Shown here: positions 21,302 through 30,224 of the stretch, in pieces
Position numbering within the stretch: the first letter of the stretch is position 1
Layout of the letters: each line of letters opens with the position of its first letter
Assembly (NCBI RefSeq): GCF_023375815.1
Contig: NZ_CP067412.1
Location: 1,116,001 to 1,180,000 of the forward strand
Direction: 5' to 3'
DNA length: 64,000 nucleotides
From: Pseudomonas sp. HS6
GTDB lineage: Bacteria > Pseudomonadota > Gammaproteobacteria > Pseudomonadales > Pseudomonadaceae
Program-made: the position numbers and the translations under genes
The notes under the pieces: generated by a model
Databases searched by the model: none
Told to the model about the DNA's origin: nothing
The model's input: only the letters and a program-made list of their open reading frames with translations

Positions 21302-22273
21302 ATGGACAATCAAGCAAAACATCCACTGCGCACCGACGGTTTGCTGCACAACCCCGACCGGCGAACGCTGCTCAAATGTTCGGCGTGGGCCGGGGCCGGG
21401 GTCCTCTGGGCCCTGAGCGGTGGCATTCCCCGAGCGTTTGCGATGGATGAGGCGGGTAACGTCACCGACCCCAAGGCGTTGGCCAGCACCTTCCATTTCG
21501 TGCAGATCAGCGACTCGCACATCGGCTTCAACAAGGAAGCCAATCCGGAGCCGGTGAAAACGCTGCAAGTGGCGATCGACAAGGTCATCGCGCTGCCGAA
21601 ACGACCATCGCTGATCCTGCACACCGGCGACATCACCCACCTGTCCAAGGCCGAGGAATTCGACACCGCGGCGCAGTTGCTCAAAGGCCTGCCGTCCACC
21701 GTGCATTACATCCCCGGTGAACACGACACCCTCGACGAGGGCGGCGGCAAGCTCTATCTGGAGCGTTACGGCAAAGGCACCAAAGGCAACGGCTGGTACA
21801 GTTTCGACGATCACGGTGTGCACTTCATCGCGCTGGTCAATGTCTTCAACTTCCAGGCCGGCCATGAAGCCAATCTGGGCGCGGATCAACTGGCGTGGCT
21901 GGCCGATGATCTGCGCGCGGTGTCGACCAGCACACCGATTGTGGTGTTCACCCACATTCCGCTGTGGACGATTTATCAGCCGTGGGGCTGGGGCACCGAG
22001 GACGGCGATCAGGCGATTGCGATGCTGCGCAAGTACGGCTCGGTGACGGTGTTGAACGGGCATATTCATCAGGTGATCCAGAAAGTCGAAGGCAATATCA
22101 CCTTCCACACCGCCCGGGGCACGGCGTATCCGCAACCAGCACCCGGGGCGGCGCCATCGCCGGGGCCTATGACCGTGGCGGCCGATCAGCTGCGCAATTA
22201 TCTGGGGATCACCGATGTGCGCGCGACACAGGGCGATCATCCGCTGGCGCTGATTGATTCGACGCTGGTCTAG
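21302..22273 (+). CDS. Calcineurin-like metallophosphoesterase, Tat-type signal
   Basis: Exported phosphoesterase of 323 residues. The N-terminus carries RRTLLK followed by a hydrophobic stretch and an AFA cleavage site (about residue 47), which looks like a twin-arginine signal. The metal-binding motifs of the calcineurin fold are all present: ISDSHIG, HTGDITH, GEHDT, FTHIPL and NGHIHQ. It precedes a cupredoxin gene by 14 bases. The substrate is unknown; the pairing with a copper protein and an ECF promoter suggests an oxidative or envelope stress role. Confidence 0.85.
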   Translation: MDNQAKHPLRTDGLLHNPDRRTLLKCSAWAGAGVLWALSGGIPRAFAMDEAGNVTDPKALASTFHFVQISDSHIGFNKEANPEPVKTLQVAIDKVIALPKRPSLILHTGDITHLSKAEEFDTAAQLLKGLPSTVHYIPGEHDTLDEGGGKLYLERYGKGTKGNGWYSFDDHGVHFIALVNVFNFQAGHEANLGADQLAWLADDLRAVSTSTPIVVFTHIPLWTIYQPWGWGTEDGDQAIAMLRKYGSVTVLNGHIHQVIQKVEGNITFHTARGTAYPQPAPGAAPSPGPMTVAADQLRNYLGITDVRATQGDHPLALIDSTLV

Positions 22274-22287
22274 GGGAGGGCAATCAG

Positions 22288-22596
22288 ATGAAAACGCGAC
22301 TGTTGGCTGTGCTGTGCCTGATGTTGTCGATGCCGGCGTGGGCACAGGAAGTGAAGATCGACATCAAGGAATTCATGTTCGGCCCCAAGGATCTGACCGT
22401 GGCCGTGGGCACCAAGGTGACGTGGGTGAACGACGATCAGATCCCGCACACGGTGGCCGAAACCCACAAGCTTTTTCGCTCGGCGGCGTTGGATACCGAT
22501 GACAGTTTCTCGTGGGTGTTCGATACGCCGGGCGAGTTCGAGTACTTCTGCGCGCTGCATCCGCAGATGATCGGCAAGATTGTAGTCACTCAATAA
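22288..22596 (+). CDS. Small periplasmic cupredoxin (plastocyanin/amicyanin-like)
   Basis: Type 1 copper protein of 102 residues with a signal peptide ending AWAQ (residue 20). The copper ligands are visible: His54 in IPHTV, then Cys88, His91 and Met94 in CALHPQM. This is close to the minimal size for a cupredoxin. It would shuttle single electrons in the periplasm. Co-transcribed with the phosphoesterase and followed by a strong terminator. Confidence 0.88.
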   Translation: MKTRLLAVLCLMLSMPAWAQEVKIDIKEFMFGPKDLTVAVGTKVTWVNDDQIPHTVAETHKLFRSAALDTDDSFSWVFDTPGEFEYFCALHPQMIGKIVVTQ

Positions 22597-22600
22597 GCAG

Positions 22601-22633
22601 AAGGCGCGGCTCTCACAGGGCCGCGCCTTTTTT
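22601..22633 (+). terminator. Rho-independent terminator after the cupredoxin gene
   Basis: AAGGCGCGGC and GCCGCGCCTT form a 10-bp GC-rich stem with an 8-9 base loop followed by a T-run of six. It ends the phosphoesterase-cupredoxin transcript and separates it from the convergent ebo-linked operon. Confidence 0.88.
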
Positions 22634-22643
22634 CCTTCTGTTT

Positions 22644-23693
22644 TCAGAGTTGTACCCGACGCAGCCTGCCGGTCAACGCAACCAACTTGTTATCCGGCGT
22701 GGGCAACGGGCGCCCCGTCAAACCCATGCCTTCGCTCACCACGACCGCATCCTGCACCAGGCACAGGTTGGACGGAGTATCCAGGTCCCGGGCGAGCACG
22801 GTCACTTCGCTGGTTTGCAGATTGCAGCTCAACAGTCGTCCGCTGAATCGAGTGAAGCCGCCATGCAGGGTTTCGCCATTCCAGTCGGGCGGCAACGGTT
22901 GTTGCAGACGGCTGCAGAGCTCCAGCACCAACACGTTTCCTTGCGGACACAACGCCAACCCGGTGGGCAGTTGCAGGCCGCGAATCAGCACTTCGATCCG
23001 GCCGGTGTCGGGCCAGACCCGAATGACCTGGCCGGCCTGATCATCAAAGTCGATGCCCTTGCGGCTCGGGTCGCTTTGCAGCTCCCCGGAGAACAGGCTG
23101 ATCAGCACGGCGTCTGTCGCCGGTTCGTGCACCAGCGTGACGGGAACAGCTTCCTGGCCCATGTCCAGATCCGGTAACTGAACCAGTACCTGTTCGTCAC
23201 CGCCGTTGCTGAACTCCACCAGTTGATTGGTATCGGGTTTGACCGCCAGCCAACTGCGGCGGGTCGGGTGATAACACAGCGCGTTCAGATTGCCCCGGCT
23301 GTGGAATACCGGCTCGGGCGGGGAGTATTGCAGGTCCAGCAGTTTCGAACCCGCGACATAATCGGTCTGGCTGACCAGACAGCGCCCGTCACCGCAGGCG
23401 ATGTCCGACAGGCCCATGATTTCATCGCGCAGCATGCGGGCCTGCATGTTCATGGCGCGGAAACCTTGCGCCAGTGTTTCAGGGGCAAGATACGCGCCGG
23501 GCTTGAGCGGGTCCGGTCGCAGCCGGCTGATACGGCCGCTGAAGGTCTGATCCGGCAGGCCTGAACCGGCTTCGACCAGCAGCAGGCTGCCATCCGCCTG
23601 CACGCAGGCACCGCGTGGGTTCAGCAGGCCTTCAGCGATGATGGTGCTCGGGCGCAGGGTCTCGCGGGGGTGCGCAGGAATATGAACAGTCAT
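22644..23693 (-). CDS. ScyD/ScyE-like beta-propeller protein
   Basis: Protein of 349 residues from the ATG at 23693 (GGAGAG upstream), last gene of the minus-strand operon. Repeated NPRG/PTGLA-type blades are seen: IIAEGLLNPRGACVQADGSL, then GLSDIACGDGRCLVSQ, IRGLQLPTGLALCPQGNVLV and DLDTPSNLCLVQDAVVVSEG. The opening GLxNPRG...LLLVEAGSG resembles the ScyD/ScyE family of the scytonemin locus. There is no signal peptide. Its place at the end of an ebo-containing operon makes the scytonemin parallel notable, but its biochemical role is not known. An SMP-30-type enzyme or binding protein is the alternative. Confidence 0.65.
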   Translation of the reverse strand: MTVHIPAHPRETLRPSTIIAEGLLNPRGACVQADGSLLLVEAGSGLPDQTFSGRISRLRPDPLKPGAYLAPETLAQGFRAMNMQARMLRDEIMGLSDIACGDGRCLVSQTDYVAGSKLLDLQYSPPEPVFHSRGNLNALCYHPTRRSWLAVKPDTNQLVEFSNGGDEQVLVQLPDLDMGQEAVPVTLVHEPATDAVLISLFSGELQSDPSRKGIDFDDQAGQVIRVWPDTGRIEVLIRGLQLPTGLALCPQGNVLVLELCSRLQQPLPPDWNGETLHGGFTRFSGRLLSCNLQTSEVTVLARDLDTPSNLCLVQDAVVVSEGMGLTGRPLPTPDNKLVALTGRLRRVQL

Positions 23694-23722
23694 TGCTTTC
23701 TCTCCATGGGCAGGGGGCGCGA

Positions 23723-25531
23723 TTACTGCGGCGGTTGCCACGGCTCGCCCGTGAGATAGGCCCGCAGCAACGCCCGCTGACAGGGCGACATCGAGCGCAC
23801 CACCGGCATGAACAGCGTGGTGCCTTTGTAGGCATCCGAGGTTCGGGCGAGGATCGGGTTCTTCGCGCCCATGATCGCGTCGGGCTGGTTCAGCGGGATG
23901 TAGCGAGACATGGCGGGGAAGGCCAGGTAGTGAAAGCGCAGGACGTTCGGGTACATCTGTTCCCAGGTGATGGTGGTGCCTTTAGGGATGCCGAAGTCGG
24001 TCTGGGCGTATTTGCGGAAGTTGGTGAAATACGTGCCGCTGTCCTGACCGTTGACGCTGTAGGTCAAAGCGACGAAACCTGCGAAGGGAGCCGCGGAGGG
24101 TTTTACGTTGACGGAGAAAGTGACGGCCAATTGACCGGGGCTCACCGTCAGGGCTGGGGGGAAATAAAGGAAGTCGCAGTACCGCTGTTGCGTGTAATAC
24201 GGTCCCGGGGGCGCGGCGGTGAGGTCTATTTCCGTAGTTGTCGACACAGGGCCGCCCAGATACCGGACCTGCAGGGTGATCGACAGCCCGGCAGGATAGT
24301 CCTCGGTATAGACATTGCGCTGATCGGCATAGACCCGGTATTCCGATTCGGTGGCGTGAAGCTCGGTATTGAGGACCGTGTCAGGTGCATCGATGGCCAG
24401 CGCGCAGGACTGCACCGCTTGCTGCTGGCTGGCACTCAGGGGCAGGTCAACGATGCCGCCATACACGTAGTAATCGAACAGAGGGCTGCTGGTCGGATCG
24501 AGGGTGCTCAGGTCGGTATCGCCCGCGGCAACGGTCACGGGTCCGTAATTCGCATTTGGGCCGATAGGGCTGGTGATGTCATCTCTGACGGCCCTGAAGT
24601 TTTGTTTCGGAATGACGTTGACCATGTCGATGCTCAGGATGCCGTTGCTGCCCAGGTCGGCATATCCGGTGCCTCCGGTGTTCTGGTTGACCAGCTGCCG
24701 GCCTGGTTGACAGTTCAACGGTTCGTCGGCGAAGGCTGGTGCGAGTGTGCCGATGACCCGGCCAATGCTCGGGTTCGGGGTGTCTGTGCCGGCGGCATAA
24801 TCGGCTTGCAACTGGGGCGTGGTCATCGTCGGGCACATTTCGAACATCACGAAGCGCAGGACGATACCGGTGGCACCCGGCGCCTGGATGATCGATCGCA
24901 AGCCGCTGCTGTTCTGGTTCCAACTGACAATACTGCTCAGCGGGAAGGTCAGCTGGAATGTGCCACTGATACGGCAAGAACCGGGTGAATCCGTCTCTGG
25001 TTGCAGCACCCGCAAGCCGAGATCCTGACTGCTGCAAACCGTATTGGCGTGAATCAGCAACTGGATATCGTTACTGCCACCGATTTGCAGGCCACCGACA
25101 AATATCTGGGTGGTGGTGGTCGAGGTGGGGTCGAGGTCCACCATCATCGGGCCCGATACCGGCCCTTGTCCGGTCACCGGGTCCACCGAACCGAGCAGAT
25201 AGACTGGCTGGCCCACCATGTCCCCAGTGGTACTGACGCTGCCCGGGCTGCCTTGAGAACTGATCAGCGCGTTTTTCATATCGACGACATGCTGTCCGTA
25301 ATGATTCCAGCCGCCGGCGGTGTAGTGGTCGCCCGTGGGCGCATTGATCATGCTGTTCAACTGATCGTCGGTGTAAGACTGGGCACCCGATGCCAGGGTC
25401 GAAGTGGTCAGGTCAAAGATCGGCCAGTTCTTGATGCCGTTGTAGTACATGGTCGGTGAATTGTTCGGCAGGCTGACATCCGTGCGGATTCCACCCCAGA
25501 AATTCAGTCGCGGGCCATTGAGGATGCTCAT
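23723..25531 (-). CDS. VioB/RebD N-terminal-like protein (second copy)
   Basis: Large protein of 602 residues without a signal peptide. Resemblance to the N-terminal part of chromopyrrolate synthases VioB/RebD is seen at several points: start MSILNGPRLNFWGG, GRVIGTLAP...CQPGRQLV (VioB has GVVGLW...PAGRLL), GGIVDLPLSASQ (VioB GIVDLPL), and the C-terminal block YPNVLRFHYLAFPAMSRYIPL followed by TTLFMPVVRSMSPCQRALLRAYL. VioB/RebD continue with a ferritin-like catalytic domain, which is absent here. The gene starts four bases after the preceding heme-protein stop. It is a paralogue of the 789-residue protein at 27845-30214. It may be a divergent imine-dimerising enzyme or a structural partner. 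Confidence 0.7.
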   Translation of the reverse strand: MSILNGPRLNFWGGIRTDVSLPNNSPTMYYNGIKNWPIFDLTTSTLASGAQSYTDDQLNSMINAPTGDHYTAGGWNHYGQHVVDMKNALISSQGSPGSVSTTGDMVGQPVYLLGSVDPVTGQGPVSGPMMVDLDPTSTTTTQIFVGGLQIGGSNDIQLLIHANTVCSSQDLGLRVLQPETDSPGSCRISGTFQLTFPLSSIVSWNQNSSGLRSIIQAPGATGIVLRFVMFEMCPTMTTPQLQADYAAGTDTPNPSIGRVIGTLAPAFADEPLNCQPGRQLVNQNTGGTGYADLGSNGILSIDMVNVIPKQNFRAVRDDITSPIGPNANYGPVTVAAGDTDLSTLDPTSSPLFDYYVYGGIVDLPLSASQQQAVQSCALAIDAPDTVLNTELHATESEYRVYADQRNVYTEDYPAGLSITLQVRYLGGPVSTTTEIDLTAAPPGPYYTQQRYCDFLYFPPALTVSPGQLAVTFSVNVKPSAAPFAGFVALTYSVNGQDSGTYFTNFRKYAQTDFGIPKGTTITWEQMYPNVLRFHYLAFPAMSRYIPLNQPDAIMGAKNPILARTSDAYKGTTLFMPVVRSMSPCQRALLRAYLTGEPWQPPQ

Positions 25532-25534
25532 GAT

Positions 25535-26827
25535 TTATTTCCCGTCCTTGATGGTTTTGCCGAGAGGCGAATTGGCGAATTTGAACAGGTAGGAGTAATC
25601 GGACTTGAATGGGCTCTTGACCGGTGTCGCCATGGAGTGACAGTTCATGCAGCTGCTGTTGGGCTGGATGTAGCTTTCCATGGTCACGTTGGCCGAGAGT
25701 GCCGGCGTCGGCTGGCCCAGCGGGTTGCCTGGGTTGTCGGGCATCAGCGGGCGCTGGGTGGTGATGAGCTGGTAGTACTTCAACACGCTTTTTTGCAGCC
25801 CCGGGTCGGCCTGGTAACTGGCGTTGATCTGGTTCGTGATGTCGGCGATCGGAGTGACCCGGTTCAGCGGGTTCGGGGTCTTGAACGTGGTGCCGGGTTT
25901 TGGCACGCAGACCTGCTGTGTGCCCTGAGTCTGCCAGTCGCACGGCGACTGGTTGAGCGTCGCGGCGGGCGCAGCGGCGTTGAAATAGGAATAGGCCGTG
26001 CCAGCCGCTGGCTGGTCGACCCACTGACCGTTCACCAGCACCTTGGGCGGAACGTTGTCGATCTGCTCGAAGGTCGACCAGATCCACTGCGGATAGCCGT
26101 TCGCCTTGGTGATGATGTGCAAGCCCACCAACCCCAGATACGCCTCGCTGACCCCGATCTTCTTGCCTTGGTCATTGAACCTGGTCACTCGCGCGATCAT
26201 GGTCAGGTAACGGCGGGCGTTGTCATGAGGCGTGAGAATGCGCCAGCTCGATTTGATCTCGATGACTCCCCAGGGAAATTTGATGTTGTTGGCTTTGGAG
26301 ACGACGTCGGCGTTATAGAAGGTGTTGCCCACGATGTAGTTGTAGGAAGTCTCGTTGGCCGAGATGTCGTAGTAGGTCGGGTTTTGAGCCTGATCGATCA
26401 GCCAGCCGCCAACGGCCTGATCGATGGAGTTCACGTGAGCGCTGTTCTTCAGCGAAGCGATGTTGATGATGCCCAGGCTCTTGGCGATTTGTGGGGAGTT
26501 CCACGGCCCGGGATTGACGGCGTTCGGCAGAAAGATTTCGCTGATGGTCTTGTAGGACTGCCAGACGGTGTAACCGGCATCGCCCGGCTGCTTGGTGCAG
26601 TCTGGATTGCCGCGCTGCCCGCTCTTTGCCGGCCAGCTCAGGGCGATGAACATCTGCCAGCTGTATTGATCGAACTGATCCTGGCCGGCCGTGGCGGCCG
26701 GTGCGGTGCTCGGCGGCTGGCAGTTCAACTGGCTGGCCTGCACCGACGGCATGGCTTGTTCCCTGGCCAGTGCCGGAAGGCTGGCCAGACCCAGCAACAT
26801 TACGGAATAACGGAGTGTGGTTTTCAT
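25535..26827 (-). CDS. Secreted single-CxxCH (c-type heme-like) protein, copy 2
   Basis: Protein of 430 residues from the ATG at 26827 (AAGGAT upstream); a longer in-frame extension upstream is a shadow of the neighbouring gene. The signal peptide ends ALA-REQ near residue 21. A lone heme-attachment motif CMNCH sits at residues 393-397. Shared with its paralogue (30225-31367) are WQMFIALSWPAKSG, WQSYKTISEIFLP and WIWSTFEQIDN, so the two arose by duplication. It should act in the periplasm as an electron carrier or heme enzyme for the pathway. The family has no function known to me. Confidence 0.75.
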   Translation of the reverse strand: MKTTLRYSVMLLGLASLPALAREQAMPSVQASQLNCQPPSTAPAATAGQDQFDQYSWQMFIALSWPAKSGQRGNPDCTKQPGDAGYTVWQSYKTISEIFLPNAVNPGPWNSPQIAKSLGIINIASLKNSAHVNSIDQAVGGWLIDQAQNPTYYDISANETSYNYIVGNTFYNADVVSKANNIKFPWGVIEIKSSWRILTPHDNARRYLTMIARVTRFNDQGKKIGVSEAYLGLVGLHIITKANGYPQWIWSTFEQIDNVPPKVLVNGQWVDQPAAGTAYSYFNAAAPAATLNQSPCDWQTQGTQQVCVPKPGTTFKTPNPLNRVTPIADITNQINASYQADPGLQKSVLKYYQLITTQRPLMPDNPGNPLGQPTPALSANVTMESYIQPNSSCMNCHSMATPVKSPFKSDYSYLFKFANSPLGKTIKDGK

Positions 26828-26846
26828 GGCGATCCTTCGTCGTTGA

Positions 26847-27767
26847 TCACGGTTTACGCTGCATGAGCTTGTTCCACTGCGCCTTGTGGCCATTGCTCTG
26901 CGACTCTGGTGGCTCGAACAATTGGCAGGGCGGCGGGTTCGACGGGCACATGGCGGCGACCTGTGCCCAGGTCTTTGCCGGGTCCGGTTTAGCGATGTGA
27001 AAGTCGGTGTAGTTCTGGCTGACGATCGGCGCGTTGGCGACGCTGGTATCGCCCGAAAAGAAGAACGATTGCGGCGGCCGGTAGGGCGGTTGCCCCGACA
27101 TTTTTTTGTAGAAGGCATAGCCGAACAGGATCGGACCTTGCGGCGAGTCGAGATCCAGGGCGTAGGCCTGCACGCTGCCATTGAGGTTTTTGCTGCGCTC
27201 GACGCTGTAGGGCAGGTGTTCGATGAAGTCTTGCCGTGGCGGATGATTCATCGGGGAAAACATGCAGCAGGCCGGCATGTCTTTCGGGCGATCCTGCGGA
27301 TAGGTCAGGAAGTACGCCTTGTTGCCCAGGGACACGAACGAGCAGGTGTAGTTGTTGTTCTTGATCGGGAAGATCGGCAGACAGTATTTCTCGTAGTGCT
27401 CCATCATCGCACCGAAACCGTCGCCATCCGGCGGGATGTAGGTGGTGTCGTAGTAACTGGTTCCGCGGGAGACGGTGTAGTCCGCAGGCTTCAGGGTCGT
27501 TGGCGGGTTGCTGTAGGGCGGCGGGTTGTTTTCGTAGTTGTGCATCACCCGGTACATGGTCCAGTTGCTGATCCAGAATGCCGGGAAGAACGGATCGGAA
27601 GGCTCGCCGGGAAGACGCGTGGCGATGCAGTTGCCGTTCTTTTCATCGCAGTCTTTGGTGTTGTGCACGCCCATGGTGAAGTAGACGTCACCACCGTCCT
27701 GGGCATAAGCGAGTGGGCTGAACAGCAGGGTCAGCAGCAACAGCCGGTTCAAGAGGCTGACTTTCAT
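26847..27767 (-). CDS. Secreted protein of unknown function in the ebo/VioB-like operon
   Basis: Protein of 306 residues from the ATG at 27767 (AAGGAG seven bases upstream). The signal peptide ends AYAQDG (about residue 23). The mature part is rich in Tyr, Pro and Asn and has about nine cysteines, including CDEKNGNC and PACCMF, suggesting disulfides in the periplasm. It resembles no family I recognise. It lies between the two heme/VioB-like modules in the same operon, so a role in the same pathway is inferred from position. Confidence 0.7.
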   Translation of the reverse strand: MKVSLLNRLLLLTLLFSPLAYAQDGGDVYFTMGVHNTKDCDEKNGNCIATRLPGEPSDPFFPAFWISNWTMYRVMHNYENNPPPYSNPPTTLKPADYTVSRGTSYYDTTYIPPDGDGFGAMMEHYEKYCLPIFPIKNNNYTCSFVSLGNKAYFLTYPQDRPKDMPACCMFSPMNHPPRQDFIEHLPYSVERSKNLNGSVQAYALDLDSPQGPILFGYAFYKKMSGQPPYRPPQSFFFSGDTSVANAPIVSQNYTDFHIAKPDPAKTWAQVAAMCPSNPPPCQLFEPPESQSNGHKAQWNKLMQRKP

Positions 27768-27844
27768 GGGGCACTCCTTGGCAAAGCGCACTGAGGGAGC
27801 GAACTCCCGCAGTGGCTCATCTTTCCTGGTTGAGCAGCGTGGGA

Positions 27845-30214
27845 TCAGAGGTCGTCGTAATCACTCATATTCAGTTTCATGGGCGGGAAGTTGCGCTTGA
27901 CCAGTTTCTGCGCCCACAACTCCAGCACCGCGCGACGGCTTTGCGACAGGTCACGGGTGATGGGCATCGCGAGGGTGCTTTCTTCCTGGTATTCCTTGCT
28001 GATCAGCCGGATCAACTGATCGACCGCGCCTTCTACCCGTGTCCGGGAGTTGAGCGGCATGAACTTGTTCATGATCGGGTACAGGTAGTAGAAGGTCTTG
28101 AGCACTCTTGGGTAGATGAAGTCATCCCAGATCGCTTCGGGCGCATTCTTGTCCTTGTAGATGTCGTTCCAGTAGTTGACGAAATCCTGTTGCAGCTGCA
28201 TGTCCAGTGGCAGGACGCGTAGCGGGGCGAGGAAGTCGGTCTGGGCGTCCGTGAGCGCGAAGCTGAAAGGGATGTCCGGGTCGCTGGTGTCTTCCTTGAC
28301 GATGAAGCGCAGCGTAGGGAAACCCGGGGCCAGCGCCTTGAAACTCACTTGGGCGATGCCATTGGCGTCGGTGGTGGTGGCGACGTAGGAGTAATCCACC
28401 GTCTGATCGTTATCCAGCGTTCCGCTGACGTAGACGCCGGCGTCGAATTGCAGGCAAGGAGTCAGGGGGACCGTGATCGGTTTACTTGAGCCATTCATGA
28501 ATGACTGATAACTGACCTCAACGCCCACCGGCTTGTCTTTGGCTTCCAGATTGACCAGCCGACGACCGCTGCCGGTGGCCAGGTAGTTCGCTACGGGCGC
28601 CGTGCCCTTGAACTGTGGCAGGTTGGCGGTGTTTTTGTTGCGGTCTGCGTTGTCGTAGAACAGCGTGAAGTCGGGGTTATTCAGGAACGTCAGGTAGTAG
28701 TCGCTGGTGGTCACGTTGTAAGGGTTGCCGTATTCCACCACCCAGAGCGTGGTGTTGGCGGCCGGTTGACCATTTTTCTGCACCATGATGTTCAGCGTCT
28801 TGCGGTCGTTCACGTCGACGAAGGTGCCGCTTTCTACCACCTCGGCAGTCCAGACTTGCTGAGTGGCGGCTTTCACGGGGCCTGATGAGGTCTGTTGCTG
28901 CAGTTCCAGCGGGCCGGATTGCAAGGTGGCCGTTTGCGTTGCGCTGAGAGGTATGTCCAGCAAGCCCGAGCGTTTGTCGAAAGCTGACTGTCGGTACTGC
29001 TCGAAACCGATGTCGACCACCGGCACGAAATTCCCGTTCTGCGATACGCCCAGCTTATAGTCGCCGGCCTGGAACTTCTCGGCAGTCAGGACATCGGCTT
29101 TCTTGTCCAGCGGATAGAACGGAAACGTGTTGGTCAGATCCAGCGACAGCGTGTTGTGGGTGATCTGCGCCGAGGTCACACCCAGATTGGTGCTTGTCGG
29201 CTCCGGCATACCGGGGCGAGTGACCATGATCTTCTGGTCGGTGACCAGACGCGGGCCGGCGGGCGCCGTGGGGTATTCGTGATCGAACCACAGACCCAGA
29301 GTCGCTACGGTACGGTTGTAAGCGGGGTTGAAGAAAATATCGGAAACGTTGTCCAGCCCCTTTTGATACATCGCCGTCAAACGGGCCTGCGCCGATGTGA
29401 CATTGTCGCGGGTGTCGACGTACGGGAAGTCGTTGAACACACCGTTCCTGTCGTAACAGGTAAGGTAGGTGGCGAACCTGAACATCAGGCCCTGAGCGTT
29501 TTGAGCCTCCATCTGTTGCTGGAGATTGCTCAGCAGGACGGAATCGCCAATGACCCATTCCAGATTGTCCCGGGGAAAGCAGGTCTGCCAGGTGGTGGTG
29601 ACATACGCCAGACCGCCAAAGTCACCGGCCCAATTGAACGTCAGGAAGCGGTCGAGCATCCGGTATTGACGGTTCAGGGTCAGGCCGCAGGTGGCATCGC
29701 CCAGCTGCAACTTGTCGAAGTACAGCGCCGTGAAGGTGTTCTGCCACGGGCTGATGTCCACAAATCGAGCGGCGGTCGGGGTATCGCTGCCAAAGGGATT
29801 GCCAAGCAGCTGGAAGTCCCTGCCGACCAGCGCGTCCTGAGTGACGTAGGTGTTGGCCTGCAACTCGCCGCCAATAATGGTCGAGCGGGTACTCTGGTAA
29901 CTCACCGTCCCGCAGGCGTTGTCGCCAAACAGGTCCCATTCGGCGGGTATGAACGGGAAGGTGTTTGGGCTTCCATTGCCTGGAACCTGTTGCACATAGG
30001 GCGGCAGATCACTCTGCTGCACGGGTGAAATGATCCAGGGCATCAGGGTGGTGGGAGCGTTCGCCTGGGTGATGTCGTAGTAGCTGGTAAACGGCCAGTT
30101 GATATCCATCTTCACCGCGTCATACAGCGGCAGCACATCGTTGTTGTTGGCCGTTGGCGGGTTCCAGAACATATGGCCGTTGAGGTAGATCCGGGGGAAG
30201 TTCAATACGCTCAT
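27845..30214 (-). CDS. VioB/RebD N-terminal-like protein (first, larger copy)
   Basis: Protein of 789 residues with no signal peptide. It opens MSVLNFPRIYLNGHMFWNPP then TANNND, closely like VioB (MSILDFPRIHFRG...NAPTANRD) and RebD (MSVFDLPRLHFAG). Further matches along the length are DALVGRDFQLLGNPF, VATLGLWFD...PAGPRLV, GLLDIPLSATQ, LRVLPLDMQL and the C-terminal block VLKTFYYLYPIMNKFMPL with LAMPITRDLSQSRRAVLELW. The ferritin-like catalytic half of VioB/RebD is missing. It follows a CxxCH protein gene by 10 bases. Known VioB/RebD couple two oxidised aromatic amino acids into a dimer; whether this shortened form does so is open. Confidence 0.75.
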   Translation of the reverse strand: MSVLNFPRIYLNGHMFWNPPTANNNDVLPLYDAVKMDINWPFTSYYDITQANAPTTLMPWIISPVQQSDLPPYVQQVPGNGSPNTFPFIPAEWDLFGDNACGTVSYQSTRSTIIGGELQANTYVTQDALVGRDFQLLGNPFGSDTPTAARFVDISPWQNTFTALYFDKLQLGDATCGLTLNRQYRMLDRFLTFNWAGDFGGLAYVTTTWQTCFPRDNLEWVIGDSVLLSNLQQQMEAQNAQGLMFRFATYLTCYDRNGVFNDFPYVDTRDNVTSAQARLTAMYQKGLDNVSDIFFNPAYNRTVATLGLWFDHEYPTAPAGPRLVTDQKIMVTRPGMPEPTSTNLGVTSAQITHNTLSLDLTNTFPFYPLDKKADVLTAEKFQAGDYKLGVSQNGNFVPVVDIGFEQYRQSAFDKRSGLLDIPLSATQTATLQSGPLELQQQTSSGPVKAATQQVWTAEVVESGTFVDVNDRKTLNIMVQKNGQPAANTTLWVVEYGNPYNVTTSDYYLTFLNNPDFTLFYDNADRNKNTANLPQFKGTAPVANYLATGSGRRLVNLEAKDKPVGVEVSYQSFMNGSSKPITVPLTPCLQFDAGVYVSGTLDNDQTVDYSYVATTTDANGIAQVSFKALAPGFPTLRFIVKEDTSDPDIPFSFALTDAQTDFLAPLRVLPLDMQLQQDFVNYWNDIYKDKNAPEAIWDDFIYPRVLKTFYYLYPIMNKFMPLNSRTRVEGAVDQLIRLISKEYQEESTLAMPITRDLSQSRRAVLELWAQKLVKRNFPPMKLNMSDYDDL

Positions 30215-30224
30215 GTCATGCTCC

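Noticed and set aside
26828..27181. Long N-terminal extension of the heme-protein frame to 548 residues
   Set aside because: The extension overlaps the neighbouring secreted protein gene in another frame, while the ATG at 26827 has a ribosome site and a signal peptide.
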